From contig CM032669.1 in the NCBI GenBank assembly GCA_019095985.1, forward strand, positions 34,991,624-35,055,623: a DNA stretch of 64,000 nucleotides, given 5' to 3'. Origin of the DNA: Streblospio benedicti (lineage: Eukaryota > Annelida > Polychaeta > Spionida > Spionidae). The notes under the pieces were generated by a model. The model had not been told where the DNA came from. It saw only the letters and a program-made list of their open reading frames with translations, and made no database searches. The position numbers and the translations under genes are program-made. Below are positions 34,815 to 47,900 of this stretch, piece by piece (the first letter of the stretch is position 1; the number at the start of each line of letters is the position of its first letter).

Positions 34815-37800
34815 ATGGAGAAGGTAGTAATAGTATTGATGTGTTTATATAATATTCTTGCAGATAATGTCATTCAATAATAAGGCATGGGTTACACTGT
34901 CTTTGTATACAGGTCACAAAGTCAATTACAATATGTCAGTCACTGCGACACTGATAGTGATGAGACAGTCGAGAGACCGTAAAGTAGTGGTATACATGTC
35001 ATTGACTCTGGCTCTGTGCTGGAGTACGGTTGTCGGGTATAGGACTCTAACTCCAAGGAGGACATCTTATATCCAACATAGAAACCTATCTTCCTGCTGG
35101 AAGTTATATCCCAGCCACTGCAGGGGTGTCTTCGCTGAGTGAGGGGGGAGTGCCGACATCAGATGCTAAAGAAAGGGCAGATATTTTAAACCGGCAGTTT
35201 GAATCTGTGTTCACTCAGCTGTGCAGCCGACCTCAACATGCCAGAGGGAGCTTTTCCGGTCATGACAGACATTATCATCACCGAGTCTGGGGTGCTGAAG
35301 CTACTACAGCGCCTCCAAGTACACAAGGCCCCTGGCCTAGATACCATCAGCCCAAGAGTCTTGAAAGAGTGTCACCACCATGTTGCCCCGATGTTGACCA
35401 TGATCTACCCAGTGGGCAATTTATGATGGAATCCACGTAGAAACGAAGCATCTTTATCCACGTGGATATTTGGTGGGAAAAAAGGTGGAGCCAGCAACAT
35501 TTTTACACGTGAATTGGTTGTGGAAATATAGGGGTATTACTACGTCCTTTCTACATGGATATGTGGTGTTATGTTTATTTAAGTAACGTTACAAGCTCTG
35601 GTGTTCTAGTGACGTCAAAATTTAGGTCTCAAGACATCAATACTACAAATAACTATGTTGATAAGTAAATCACGTAACATGTGGGAGGTATTTTACTAGT
35701 CTTTTCTACGTGGATTATCCACTTCTTTTCCACCATTGGTTCAAAATGGTCAGAGATCTCATTTTTCAAGATGTTTTTCTGTCACTTCCCGCCATCCTAC
35801 AATAATACCATAGCATCAGGCAATCAAACACAACATAAATCAAACAAAAAAATATATTATAATGCTGACATTTAATGATATCCAATACATAGCCGGTTTG
35901 CCAGAAAACGTCCAGAAACGTTGAGATAATACTTGACACATTTCAGCGTGGAATATTGCGTGATTCATGGTGCAGACGTAACTGTGCTTCAGTAGATCCT
36001 TATAAAATCAGTTTATGTGATATCCGCTGTGTTGGTTAGCTGTTGGTTAGCTTAATATATCCACGAAAATCGGTTATGCTTTCTACCCAGGCCATCTTTG
36101 CATTTGAGCGGGCTGCCCTCTCATTGGTTCAAATGTAGTTCAGCCAATCGGCGCTAAGCATAAACATGTGCACGTGCATCAGGTGGATTTTAGAGGGAGT
36201 AAAGATGGTGTCTATCCACGTGGATTTAAGGTTCGTGTTTCACTATACTTTAAATCAACCTAATTTCCACCATAATGGGGGTGACATTTTTTTTTTTGCC
36301 CGCTGGGTACCGGAAGTCGTATCTCAAATCAGAGTTGCCAAAGGACTGGCTTGAAGCCTATGTGACTCCTATCTACAAGAAAGGTGATATAAGGTGAAAT
36401 AAGAAATGCAGACAAAATACCCTCGCATTTCCAGTTTTTCCTAAATTTCTTAAGAAAAACTGGAAATGTAGAATGCGTTTCTTTGCATTTCTCAAATAAC
36501 ACTGAAAATGCAGGTTGCATTTCTTTGTATTTTCTGCATTTCTTAAACATAAGGTGAAATAAGAAATGCAGACATAAAATACCCTTGCATTTCCAGCTTT
36601 TCCTGCATTTCTTAAGAAACGCTGGAAATGCAGAACGCGTTTCTTCGCATTTCCTGCATTTCTTAAACATGAGGTAAAATAAGAAATGCAGACATAAAAT
36701 ACCCTTGCATTTTCAGCTTTTCCTGCATCTCTTAACGAAACACTGGAAATGTAGAATGCGTTTCTTCGCATTTGCTGCAATTCGACAATTAGGATTGACC
36801 GAATCCTAGTTTAGATATAATTGATAATTTCTAACAGCATTTTTGTGTGAAAACGCTTTTAAACATGAGTTGTAAATGTGATACGTTTGGCTAGGTAAAT
36901 TAGCATGCCATTGAGACATATGGAAAGTATACTTAGTTATCGCTCAGAGTAACCGGTGTGTAATGCGTTTTTTCGCCACCAAGTAGCGTACAGGTCTTCA
37001 GTTAGGATCCTCATGCGCGAAGGATGCAATCTCAACACAGAGGCTGTCAACATATTTTCTGCTGATGTGTTCTGTGCAAGGCTTTTAGCTTTGCACAGGA
37101 GAAAAGGTGGTCTCCTGGGGACCCCTTTCATTCACCGATAAGAAAAAAGGTTTCCATATAGACTGTGCTCCAAACCATCTGCACAACAAAGCACACGTGG
37201 CTATGCTCATAAAGACCTTTGCAGAAAAGCGCACGTGCCTCATTATATACAAGATATAAACCTGTTCAGGGGTTAACATCAATGTTATTAAGAACATCAT
37301 AGACTATATAACTCATAAATCGATACATTGATCAGTTGTCAAAGATTTCATCTGTCTTTCATCTTCCACTTACAGTACAATAGAAATCACGTTGCCTCTG
37401 CTTTCCCCTAAATGCTTTAGTATTAATCCTGTGTGATAAACAGATAGGTATACACAATATTTCATAGTTCCGAGCCACGCCTTTTTTAACCTGTCAATCA
37501 GCCAATCAGCGTCATTGTATAATCATGAATATGCAAAATTCCTCCGCCATGGAAAATGGCTGATGGCAAGGTATACATATATCTATGAAATTTGATAGAT
37601 GATACCTTGCTGTGGCAAGATGATATGCTCATAAAGCCCTGCAGATTGTTATGTAGATACCTGGGGGCAGATACAGATACAGTCTGTCTATCTATCCCTT
37701 ACAGTAATAGAGACACTGTGATAAACAGATATACGTATTCATAGTTCCGAGCCACGCCCCTTTTTACGTCAGCCAGCCAATCAGCGAGCGGCCTCATTTG

Positions 37801-40800
37801 ACGCTATCATGGTCTCACAAGCTTTTCCTCCTCCCGTAGTAAACAGTGAGAAATTGTCATGTTTTGACACTAGATTTTTGAATGAAAATGTGCTAAACGT
37901 CTCAATTTTTCAGTTGGGATGCACTACATTTCCTCTTTTCTACATTGTCTCCAATGTATACCTATCAATTATCGATTTAGAAGAGTTATGACGTTGTAGT
38001 AAAAACATTACCGCACACTGTCACTGGCATTTTGACAGTTTTATGTCAGAGACGATAACGTACCTGTTGCCTCCATAAATACTTAATTTTCTACATAAAT
38101 TGTCCACATGTACTCAGAATATAGTATCACGGTTCTTATTTTCAATATCTAGTTATAGGAATATGGTTTTATAAGTCTAGATTATCTCCCAAACATGTAG
38201 CTGGTGTCTCCCTCGATTCAAAAAGACCGGTTCGAGGCACACTTTAGAAAGACAAATTTCTAAAAGTTCTCTTACTTGTAAAATAATATGACTGCTGTGA
38301 GTCATCATAAAGGGTACAGATGATGCGAAAATGAACATAAAACAGCTTACTTGGGTGAAAGACTATAAAAACGTCTCCAAATATATGTGTCGTGTGCGTA
38401 CAGCCGTGTAGAGTCTAACTAAGCTGTCAAAATTCTTCATCGCCAACACACACGCACAAATCACTGTGATTTTCGTGCGTATACAATAAAAATATTACAA
38501 TTGAAAAAGTAAAGTTTTTGCCTAAATGATCAATCCATATCAAAAAGGTGTGTACAATATCATAAACTACTTATCTTGAGTGATAATCTCTCTGGAATGT
38601 GACAGGAAACCGTATTTGATTTGTAATGACGTCGTATTGTGGTGACTTGACCTTGACTGGCTTGAGGAGCGTGTACGGATATTGTGAAATAAATAAAGAA
38701 GTCTGTGTTGTCATACCATAATTCCAACATCTCTGGACAGTTCATGAGTTGTACATTAGATATGCATGAAAGTTTTGTGTCAACACTTGTATTATTCATT
38801 AGAAAAAGACGTATAAAATGTTGCATATTTCAATGCTTTCGTTTGTGAGACCAACGTCGTAGCGTAAACAAATCGACAGAAAGGGGCGGAGTCATCGGAA
38901 CCATGAATATGAAGAGATTTTCTACACCAGGAATTGCACAATTCGGCTTTGCACACAATTCATGTCTCTGACTCCTACCGCAGTCACTCTTACAGTGCTT
39001 GAGTGCCTTGCGCCAGTCAGTGGGCTGCTGTAGAAGAGAGCAATACATGTGTTTTTGGTACATGACATAAAAACATTTGAAAGAGTGATTGTGCTAGGAG
39101 TCTGACACACATATTGTGTGCACAGCTGAATTTTGTAATTCCTCATCTAGTAGTCTGTAATGGCAACCTGTGATAAAAGTTGTATTTTCAAACAATAGAT
39201 TCGAATGCAAGCTGTGCAGTTGAATTGCGGCTCACTTGCATTTATTTGTTATCACATTTCAAAATAAAATTATGCTTACTAGTATTTTAAATTCTTTTTA
39301 ATTAACCAATCAGATTTTGATTGAAAGTTAAATAAATAAATTTAATTGTTATGTTTTTTCTTTTTTTAAGACCGAGAGCAGTGAACTGAAGAAACAACTA
39401 GCTTTGTTAAAAAGCGAATATCTCAAAAAGACAAAAGCATTACGGGTAAGTATTATTTTATCAAAAATTTTGTTGCATACTTTTCATGTTCATTGTTTGA
39501 AGTAGATATCTTATTGTTATATCCCCTTTCCTACCCTTTTCCTAAATAAGATACATGTATGAAAATAGCTAGGTACTATACTTCACCCTTGTTAGTAGCT
39601 CTAAAGCTATTGGTACAACCCTTATGATATTAACTGTCAAATACCCAAATATTTGGCACATTTGCTTTGAAAAGTTATGTATATGGAAACTGAATATTCT
39701 GTTTTTCACATCCTTGAAGTTTTGTATCCAATTCCACACTGCTCTGGTCACAATCCTGCAGTGAAATCAATCTGCTTTCACCTTATGGAACTGTTGCATC
39801 TTACATGTACCATATATTTATTTATTAACTCTATTGTTTTAGAAAGTTGAAAAACGTGAAAGGAGAAAAGCCCACATCAAACAAAGAGTACAAGAAGAGG
39901 CCGAAAAATCTGCAATTGAAGGAACTGTACCTGATAAAATTCCTTCAAAAGTAAAATTTGATACAAATTTGGCTCCAAATATTACAGTAAATCAAGAAAC
40001 TGATGCAAAATCTGTCAAATTTCTTCAACCAATACTTGTGAATACTGAAAATTCTTGTAGTTATCAAGACTATAGTCAGCTAGATTTTTCTGATTCTTTG
40101 GAGAGAAAAGTTGGAAAGATTAAAAACAAAAAGAGAAAAGACCGCAAAAGAAATTTAGATATAATAAGTACTGAAAAGTCTAATATATATGATAAGCCTG
40201 TTACTATTGAAAATATATTGAGGTATAAAAGTGTTGAAGAAAGCATAGTCGATTCACAAAGCACAGATTCTGATTGCCTCAACCATGCTTTAATTGATAT
40301 GCAATACCAACTTCTTGATGATTCTGAAGCGTCCCATTTATTACATGTACCTACTTGTAAGTCGTCATCTCAAGAAAAATTGTGTAATGTATACATTCCT
40401 TCCATATCATCTAAAGACCAAAGTGATCACACATTTCCTACAAAATCAGCTAAATTTTCTACAGTTAAACCAAAGCGAAAATCCACTTCAAATGCGTCTT
40501 TGTTAGACTTTTCTTTTCTTGAAGATGAGAATGATTTATACAGTCAAGTGAAGCAGCGTCGATCAAGGTCTAGAAGCTTGCCATTTGAAAGCTATTGTAC
40601 CAAGGGTATATCTGAAGCTGATAGCCAATCTAGTCAGGATACAATGGATATGAGTGTCTCACCACGTATATTACAAAACAATACTGAAGGTATAAGTATG
40701 TATTCTGAGAAGGCAAATATTGATTTAACTACAGATAGTACACACAAAAGTTGTGAACCCCCAAACCAGAAAGCTTTTCCATCTGAAAAGCAATTAGATG

Positions 40801-41724
40801 CAGAGAAATTAAAATCAGTGGAAAGTTCAAAAACATTTGATGAGCAAATTCTTTTGAAAACTAAACGATCTACAAATAAAAAACGGCCATCAATGCCTTG
40901 TAAGTTATCATCATATGAGAGCTTAGAATCAAATAGTTCTCAAGAATCTTTACGCAGTCTTATGAATAGTCTAATAGGTGCTGTAGAAAATAAACAAGAG
41001 GAATTTTCACTCCCTGAAAATGAATTTGGAAAGTTAACAACTAACAACATCAAATCCAGGCAGTCTATCCTAAATGATGAAGAAACCATCCCCGAAGTTA
41101 AGTTAATTAAAACCTCTGTTAAAGGTACTCCAGAAGAAAGTATTTCTCCATTGCAAACTACAGCTAAATTGTTACAAAGCCCTACATCCAGAATAAGCAG
41201 TTTATTAAACATGGCACAAAATGGAAGTCAGTTTGATTTTCAAACACAGCCTGCTCATCGCCGAAGAAATAGTATTGGTAGAGGTAGAAAAAGACAAAAA
41301 ACCAAGGAACCCATAGGAGATTCACTGTCGACAGATGATTCCCAATCAGTAAAACATGCTAAAACAGGTATATGGATGTAAACTATTGAAAATTCATGTA
41401 AATATAGACATATATAATTTAAAAATTCCTTGAATTCTGAACTAGATTATTGGTATTCTATTGTAATAATTCATGTACCTGATAGGTATTCTATGTGTGT
41501 GTATGTAAATGTGTGCATGCGTGTTTGCATGTATGTATGTATGTATGTGTGTGTGTATGTATGTATGCATGTATGTATGTGTGTGTGTATTAATCCTACA
41601 TGTTCTACCTAGAAAGGATAGTCATTTGTCACAGTCAGTAAAAAATATTACTAGTCACTAGTCCTATTGGGTTAATACTAGTCTGGGACTAGTGGATGAG
41701 TACTTATCTTCGGCAAATGTCCTC

Positions 41725-41816
<92 letters not shown>

Positions 41817-41877
41817 ATATATATATATATATGGATATATATATATGGATATATGGATATGGGATATATATATATAT

Positions 41878-41967
<90 letters not shown>

Positions 41968-44900
41968 GATATATGGATATACATTATAAATTATATAAGG
42001 CTACAGTGAATGATCTAGATGGGAGTCCCGGGTCTGGGACTCATTATTTTTCAATAGAATGCAAAGAATTAAAAATTATGCATCCCACGGGACCCATTGG
42101 TTATTTATAGTTTGTTATGGTGATGTCAGCCCGGGCTCCTTGTATAGGCCTCAAACCCATTGTTTCACATATGCAAGTCCTTAGGGATTCATTGTTACCA
42201 ATTTTCTAGATTATAATCACTGAGGATAGATCTATTATGATACAATAATAATCATTGTAAATACTTTTTCTCACATTTCAGACTCACAGAAAGAAATCGT
42301 TGCTGAATCAGATCCTGATTGTCCTTTGCAGTATCAATTTATGCTAAATGTAAGTGATGGTAAATAGTGATGAAACGATTATCGCCGATAATCGATGAAT
42401 CGTCGTTCACGGTGATGCGATCCGATAATCGATTCCAATTTACCAGAATCAATTCATCTCTAGACATCGTATTTTTCAATAAATTGTAGGAATTGACCAC
42501 GAGATTTGAGTGTCAATCTTGAAATTGAGCATGCTGACGTCTGATTTACGCGAACGAAGTGAGGGTAAATCAGACGTCAGCATGCTCAATTTCAAATTGA
42601 CTCGACTAATCATGGTCAATAAATTCTATCATGACTAAAATCCACACTAAATGAGTGTATGATTCGTTTTATTTTGAAATAAATCATATCATAACGGTCT
42701 CATTGTCATTTGACCAATGCGGCGTCAGCAGCTGTATAGAAAATGTGAAGCGGTACTAGTCTAGGGTTGACTGTGGTCCGTGGCGTCGCGTGGTCAAAAA
42801 TGGCAATGAGACCGTTATGATATTTTGTTTTCAAAATAAAAAACGGAATCAGTGACACTCATTTAGTTTTTTAATCATGATAGAAATAAGACTGGTATTC
42901 GGTTAAAATCTTTGAATTTAGCGTAGTTTAGAAATTATCCACTGTAAAAACATTTGTGAATGACAAAAGACCAATATGCAATTGATTTTTGACACCAAGA
43001 AATAATAAATACAACAACTATATAGGTTAGTGATTAGACTTTTTATGGTGGTGTCGTAGCGTGCAGTCAATCACTGGAGCGTGCAGTCAATCGTATAATT
43101 GAGCGCGCTGATTGACCAATCAGCGTGGGTTATTGGCGGTGATTTTTGCACGGAATGATAGAATGGAGCTTTACTCGCACCAATAACTTGAATCACACAG
43201 GGAAGAAGTAGTATCTTTTTATCTTTTACTAGTCCGCATTTCAAACGCTCGACCACGTTACGCAATAAGATGATCTATAGATATGGGTGCGAACTTTTGC
43301 TTTCGTTTTTGCTGCGAATGCGTGAGCGAGACATTTGAACTACTGAGCATGCGCACTGGTACGGAAACATGCTTGTATATATTTTTCACATCAAAATAAG
43401 TAAGTTATTTCTATTTTGTGGCAAGCATTCATAATAGATTGGTTGAATAACGTTACTAATAGATTATACATCGCTATATTTGAGAATGACAATCAACAAA
43501 TGTGATGTTCAATCGATTTGACACCCAGAATCACGGCAATACGTGCACAATTAGCCATGTCGCCGATGATGAAAGCAATAGATCAATACAAGTGATTGAA
43601 GTTTCTTTCATAATAAACCATGTGTTATGACGTATATGCCCAAGAAAGTTACTTTCGGTGAAATTACCGTGCCAAAATAAATTTTGGCTAAAAGATATTT
43701 TATATGCTTCGCCAAATTGGCTATAGGATCAATTATCTTTAATTATAATCATCACCTTTTTTAAGATGGGGACATTTCGATTATTAATCGATTAATCGAT
43801 CGGAAAGGTGTTCCGATTATTCCGATTAATCGATTCTTATTTTCTAGCCGATTCCCCATCACTAATGGTAAAGCAGTTTTCTCGTCAATACTGATGAAAG
43901 CAAGCGCACGAAGAACAAATAACCCTGTAAAAGGTGATTTCCAGTAAAGTGGTACACTCAAAATGCGTGAAAGTGCCCCAGGAAAGTGATTGCAGGCGAA
44001 TTTCCAAAAATAGGAAAAAAAAACATGGCCACACCCCTCTATGCGTAATTATATATAAATACAGTCATGAAAATAACCAAGAATATTAAACATATGCAAG
44101 TATTTGAAGGTGGGTTATGTGGTTATAATGTAGGAAAAGGGCCAATTTTTACTCTGCAGCTGATGTGCTCAAATAACCAAGATGAAAATGAAATTCAAAA
44201 TATTCACTCATTTGCTTCATGCATTATGTGGCAAATGTGTACTATAATGGTTTTTTTTTATTGTATCAGGATGTTGGTGAGGTATACAGTGTGGAATCAA
44301 AAGAAATAAAGGTTTCTGATGAAGTTACAACAGTGATTTTAACCTGCACTCATTCATCTTGTGTTATTTGGGTGGAAGAAGAGACAGGATGGAAGCAGCA
44401 TCTAAGTTATTGTGTGTCAGATGTAAGCTATTATATTATCTTGTAGTTGTAACATTTTTTTATTTGTAAGTTGCAAATGGTGTGGCATCTCTGTAAATAG
44501 ATACAATGTTACCCTGTTACATATTCAACAATGTGTTAAGCCTTTGTATTTTATACTTTATGCACTCATAGAATTGGCATTTAAATGATAATTTATATTG
44601 TTTTTGTAGGGAGAAAAAATTCTTGCAGGATCAATTGTCTTTACTCGCCAAAATGTTCCCGTTCTAGTGACGGCTTCAGTGACTAAAGTAAGCTACTTAT
44701 TCAAAGCCAATACCTTATACAATGAAGCTTCACCAGTCATACTTGATGAAATACCATTGCAAAAGTAAGTCTTCAATTACTGGTGTCTATATATACTAGT
44801 AGGCTAATTAAAGATTTAATTTCTTTTTAAATTGTATAGACCTAAAAGCCACAACTCTATTTTTCTAACTAATACAATTTGTATTTTTAATCACAAAATC

Positions 44901-47900
44901 TTTGCCATACAAAATAATATTTCATTAATTTATTTCCTTCATATGATTTTTGTTTTATTTAACTATCACATGGTAAATTTAATGATTTTTTCCCCTGTAG
45001 TAACAACATAAAGACAATAAATTTGTAGATTGATTATGAACTGCCAATATGAATATCTTGTTTATAAATTATGTGGTAATACCGTCATAATCAACGCAAA
45101 TATTGTTACAAAATGTTACATGAATTTAATGTAATCGATCAAGATACTTTTTTTAGTTCCAATTCAGATTTATCTCAAAGCTCAAATGATGCAAAGTGAG
45201 AGATTATTTATATTTAAGTGATTGTATAACAATAAGTGTTATTTTATTTTGAAATATTTCACCCATCGATTAGATACTATTTATGAAGACTACTCGACTA
45301 ACCAAAGTATTACACTATGTCATTTTATGTCACGTTGAACTAGACGACTAATACATTGTGAGTTCCATCCTGACCCAATAGAATTAAGTAGTACCAGTAA
45401 CTTCTTGAAATATCTATAATTATTTATCATTTTGAAATATTTCTTTACTAACTTCATTCAAAGAAAATTGATTTTGTCATTTAATACAAAATCCACTATT
45501 TTGTCATCGTCGGTAGACTTAATTGTTTTTATAAGGTCTTTGAAGAGTTCACCTTTCTTGTCGTTTGAAGCATCAAGCAGTTGATCTTTAACATCTTGCT
45601 TAAAGCTTGCAGTTTCGATTATCTTCATCAATAGCAGTTTACAAATTTCTTTTCTTTTAGCATTTGCTGCAATTCGTAAAGGAGATTCCCCTTTATCATT
45701 ATTGAGTGTTAGGTTTGCGCCTTTTTGCATCATATGGGATACAAATTCCTTGGTTGCATGTTGTGAAGCCAAATGAAGAGCTGAATTTCCTTCAATGTCT
45801 TGCATGTCTAAGTTAACATCATCTCTTGTTGTTAGCAAGTGCATCATATGAATATTGCTTTGGATAGCTGTCAGCATTAAAGGAGTGTGCCATTTCTTGT
45901 TTGGTACATCCATATCAGCTCTCTTCACACTTACCAAAACTTTCACAATGTTTTCAGATCCTAAAAGAAAAATTTACTTGACGATTATGATGGAAATTAT
46001 TTTTGATTAGATATGCACAGATAAAAAAGGTTATAATTTACGATAGAATATACAAATAAATGTAAGTATATGTACCACTGCAGTTACAGAAATCAGATAC
46101 AAATCATACCTAAATCAATAGCTAAATGAATAGGTGCATTTCCATTTTCATCAACAAGATTAATATCTGCCTGAGACTTGATGAGCAGGCGCAGAGTATC
46201 AGCATCATCATTCTCCACTGCGAGGTGAACAGCAGTTTTTCCTTCATGATTCTAAAATTGCCATTCATCATTCTGTTTTTAAGTTAGGATGCAACTCACT
46301 TGCAAGTGTCCCCTCCTCTTAGATCATCTTAACCATGCCCATGACACACCGCCGAATTCCCTGCATGTTTGATCCTAGTATATACCTTTTTTGCAATACA
46401 CTGAATACAGCTAAGTTATATTCCAAATTGTGCATACCAGTATAGACATAGGTTTTCAGAAAAGGGGGGTGGGTTGCACTTAAGAGATATCATGAACACA
46501 CGAATGATAGCGAACATGCCAAAAACCCTACGAAAATAAGGTATTTTGGTGGGAAAAGGGGGAGGGGGGCGCGAGCATTGCTTCTACTGTAAGAATTACT
46601 GTAATACATATGTATTATGATTGCCATAATGTGAGAAAAAATTACCTGAAGATTTGGATTTGCTCCTCTCATGAGTAGTGTCTTTGCAATTTTACCAAAT
46701 TGTCGTTGAACAGCAAAATGCAATGCAGATTCTCCACTATCATCTTGCATGTTCAAATCAACCTGCATAGGATTTTACTAGGAACTACATTTATGTATTA
46801 ATCTAAAGATGAAAATCATGCAGAACAATTTTCAAGATTATATAATTGTAAACATAATTGAGTAAAAAGAAAAAATATACACAATTTAGCTCAGTAGAAA
46901 TTGCACATTTGCTGTGTTGCCACCTTTCACAGCTTGCATGAGGCTACCAACGCCATAGTAATTGGTTGTGTCCAAACTGGCTCCGCCAGCCAAAAGTAAT
47001 CGTAATTTCATTGGACTTCCAAAACGTGATGCATCATGAACCTAAAATTAAACATAGATTTATTATTGTTTCTATTTAAGACAATGAGATTAAAATTTTG
47101 CTGAATGAGAGGGAGTGTCTGTAAACTGTGATGGATTTTCAATGACACTGAGTAGGGTGCTGGGGTTAATTTACTGGCATTGGGGAGGGCTGTTGCTCAA
47201 AGAAGGGGTGCTAGCTTTATTAACACATTTGAATATACTAAATCTGACAATTATGAAACAATGACACTCACAGCCTGCCATCCTCCAGACTTTCTAGCCT
47301 TTACGTCAGCTCCAGCATTGATCAAGCATTCAACTGTATCATCATCAGAATGCTGGCATGCTACGTGCAATGCAGTGTCACCGTCCTCTGTTCGAAGGTT
47401 TACGTTTGCCCCAGCTAGTAATAAATTTGACACTGCTGAAGTTGTACCCCATTCACAGGCAAGACTGAGGGCACTGCTTCCCTGTTCATCCTGGGTAAAA
47501 GTTATGATATAGTACAACTTTATATTTTTTGCTTTCCCGTAAAGGGTTTCAAAAATATATTGAAATTTTTACTAAAGGCTACCATCAAATACCAAACAAC
47601 GTCAATTAGATTATTGAATTCTTTCTACCTGTATATTTAGTTTACTTCCAGCTTTAATCAGCATGTCTAAGCATGTGGTATCTTCGGTTTGAATTTCAGC
47701 GGCTGTCATTAGTGGAGTTCTACCTGATATATTAAAAAAAGTTCTCTTTTTAAGTTACATGTACAAAATGTAATGAAGTTACATCGCTCTAGTTAAATCT
47801 GTTAAGTTCATGAAGTAAGTATCATTGCAAAATAATAACTTACCTTGATCATTGAGAGCATGAACATCTGCGCCACTCTCCAGCAGCACAGCTATTACTT

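Noticed and set aside
36329-36780. Repetitive frames with [12 protein letters not shown]-like units
   Set aside because: They are the translation of the minisatellite at 36391-36790.
41692-42110. Long Tyr-Ile open frames on both strands
   Set aside because: They are the trivial translation of an (AT)n microsatellite.
47180-47512. 110-codon frame on the plus strand
   Set aside because: It is the antisense shadow of an ankyrin exon.
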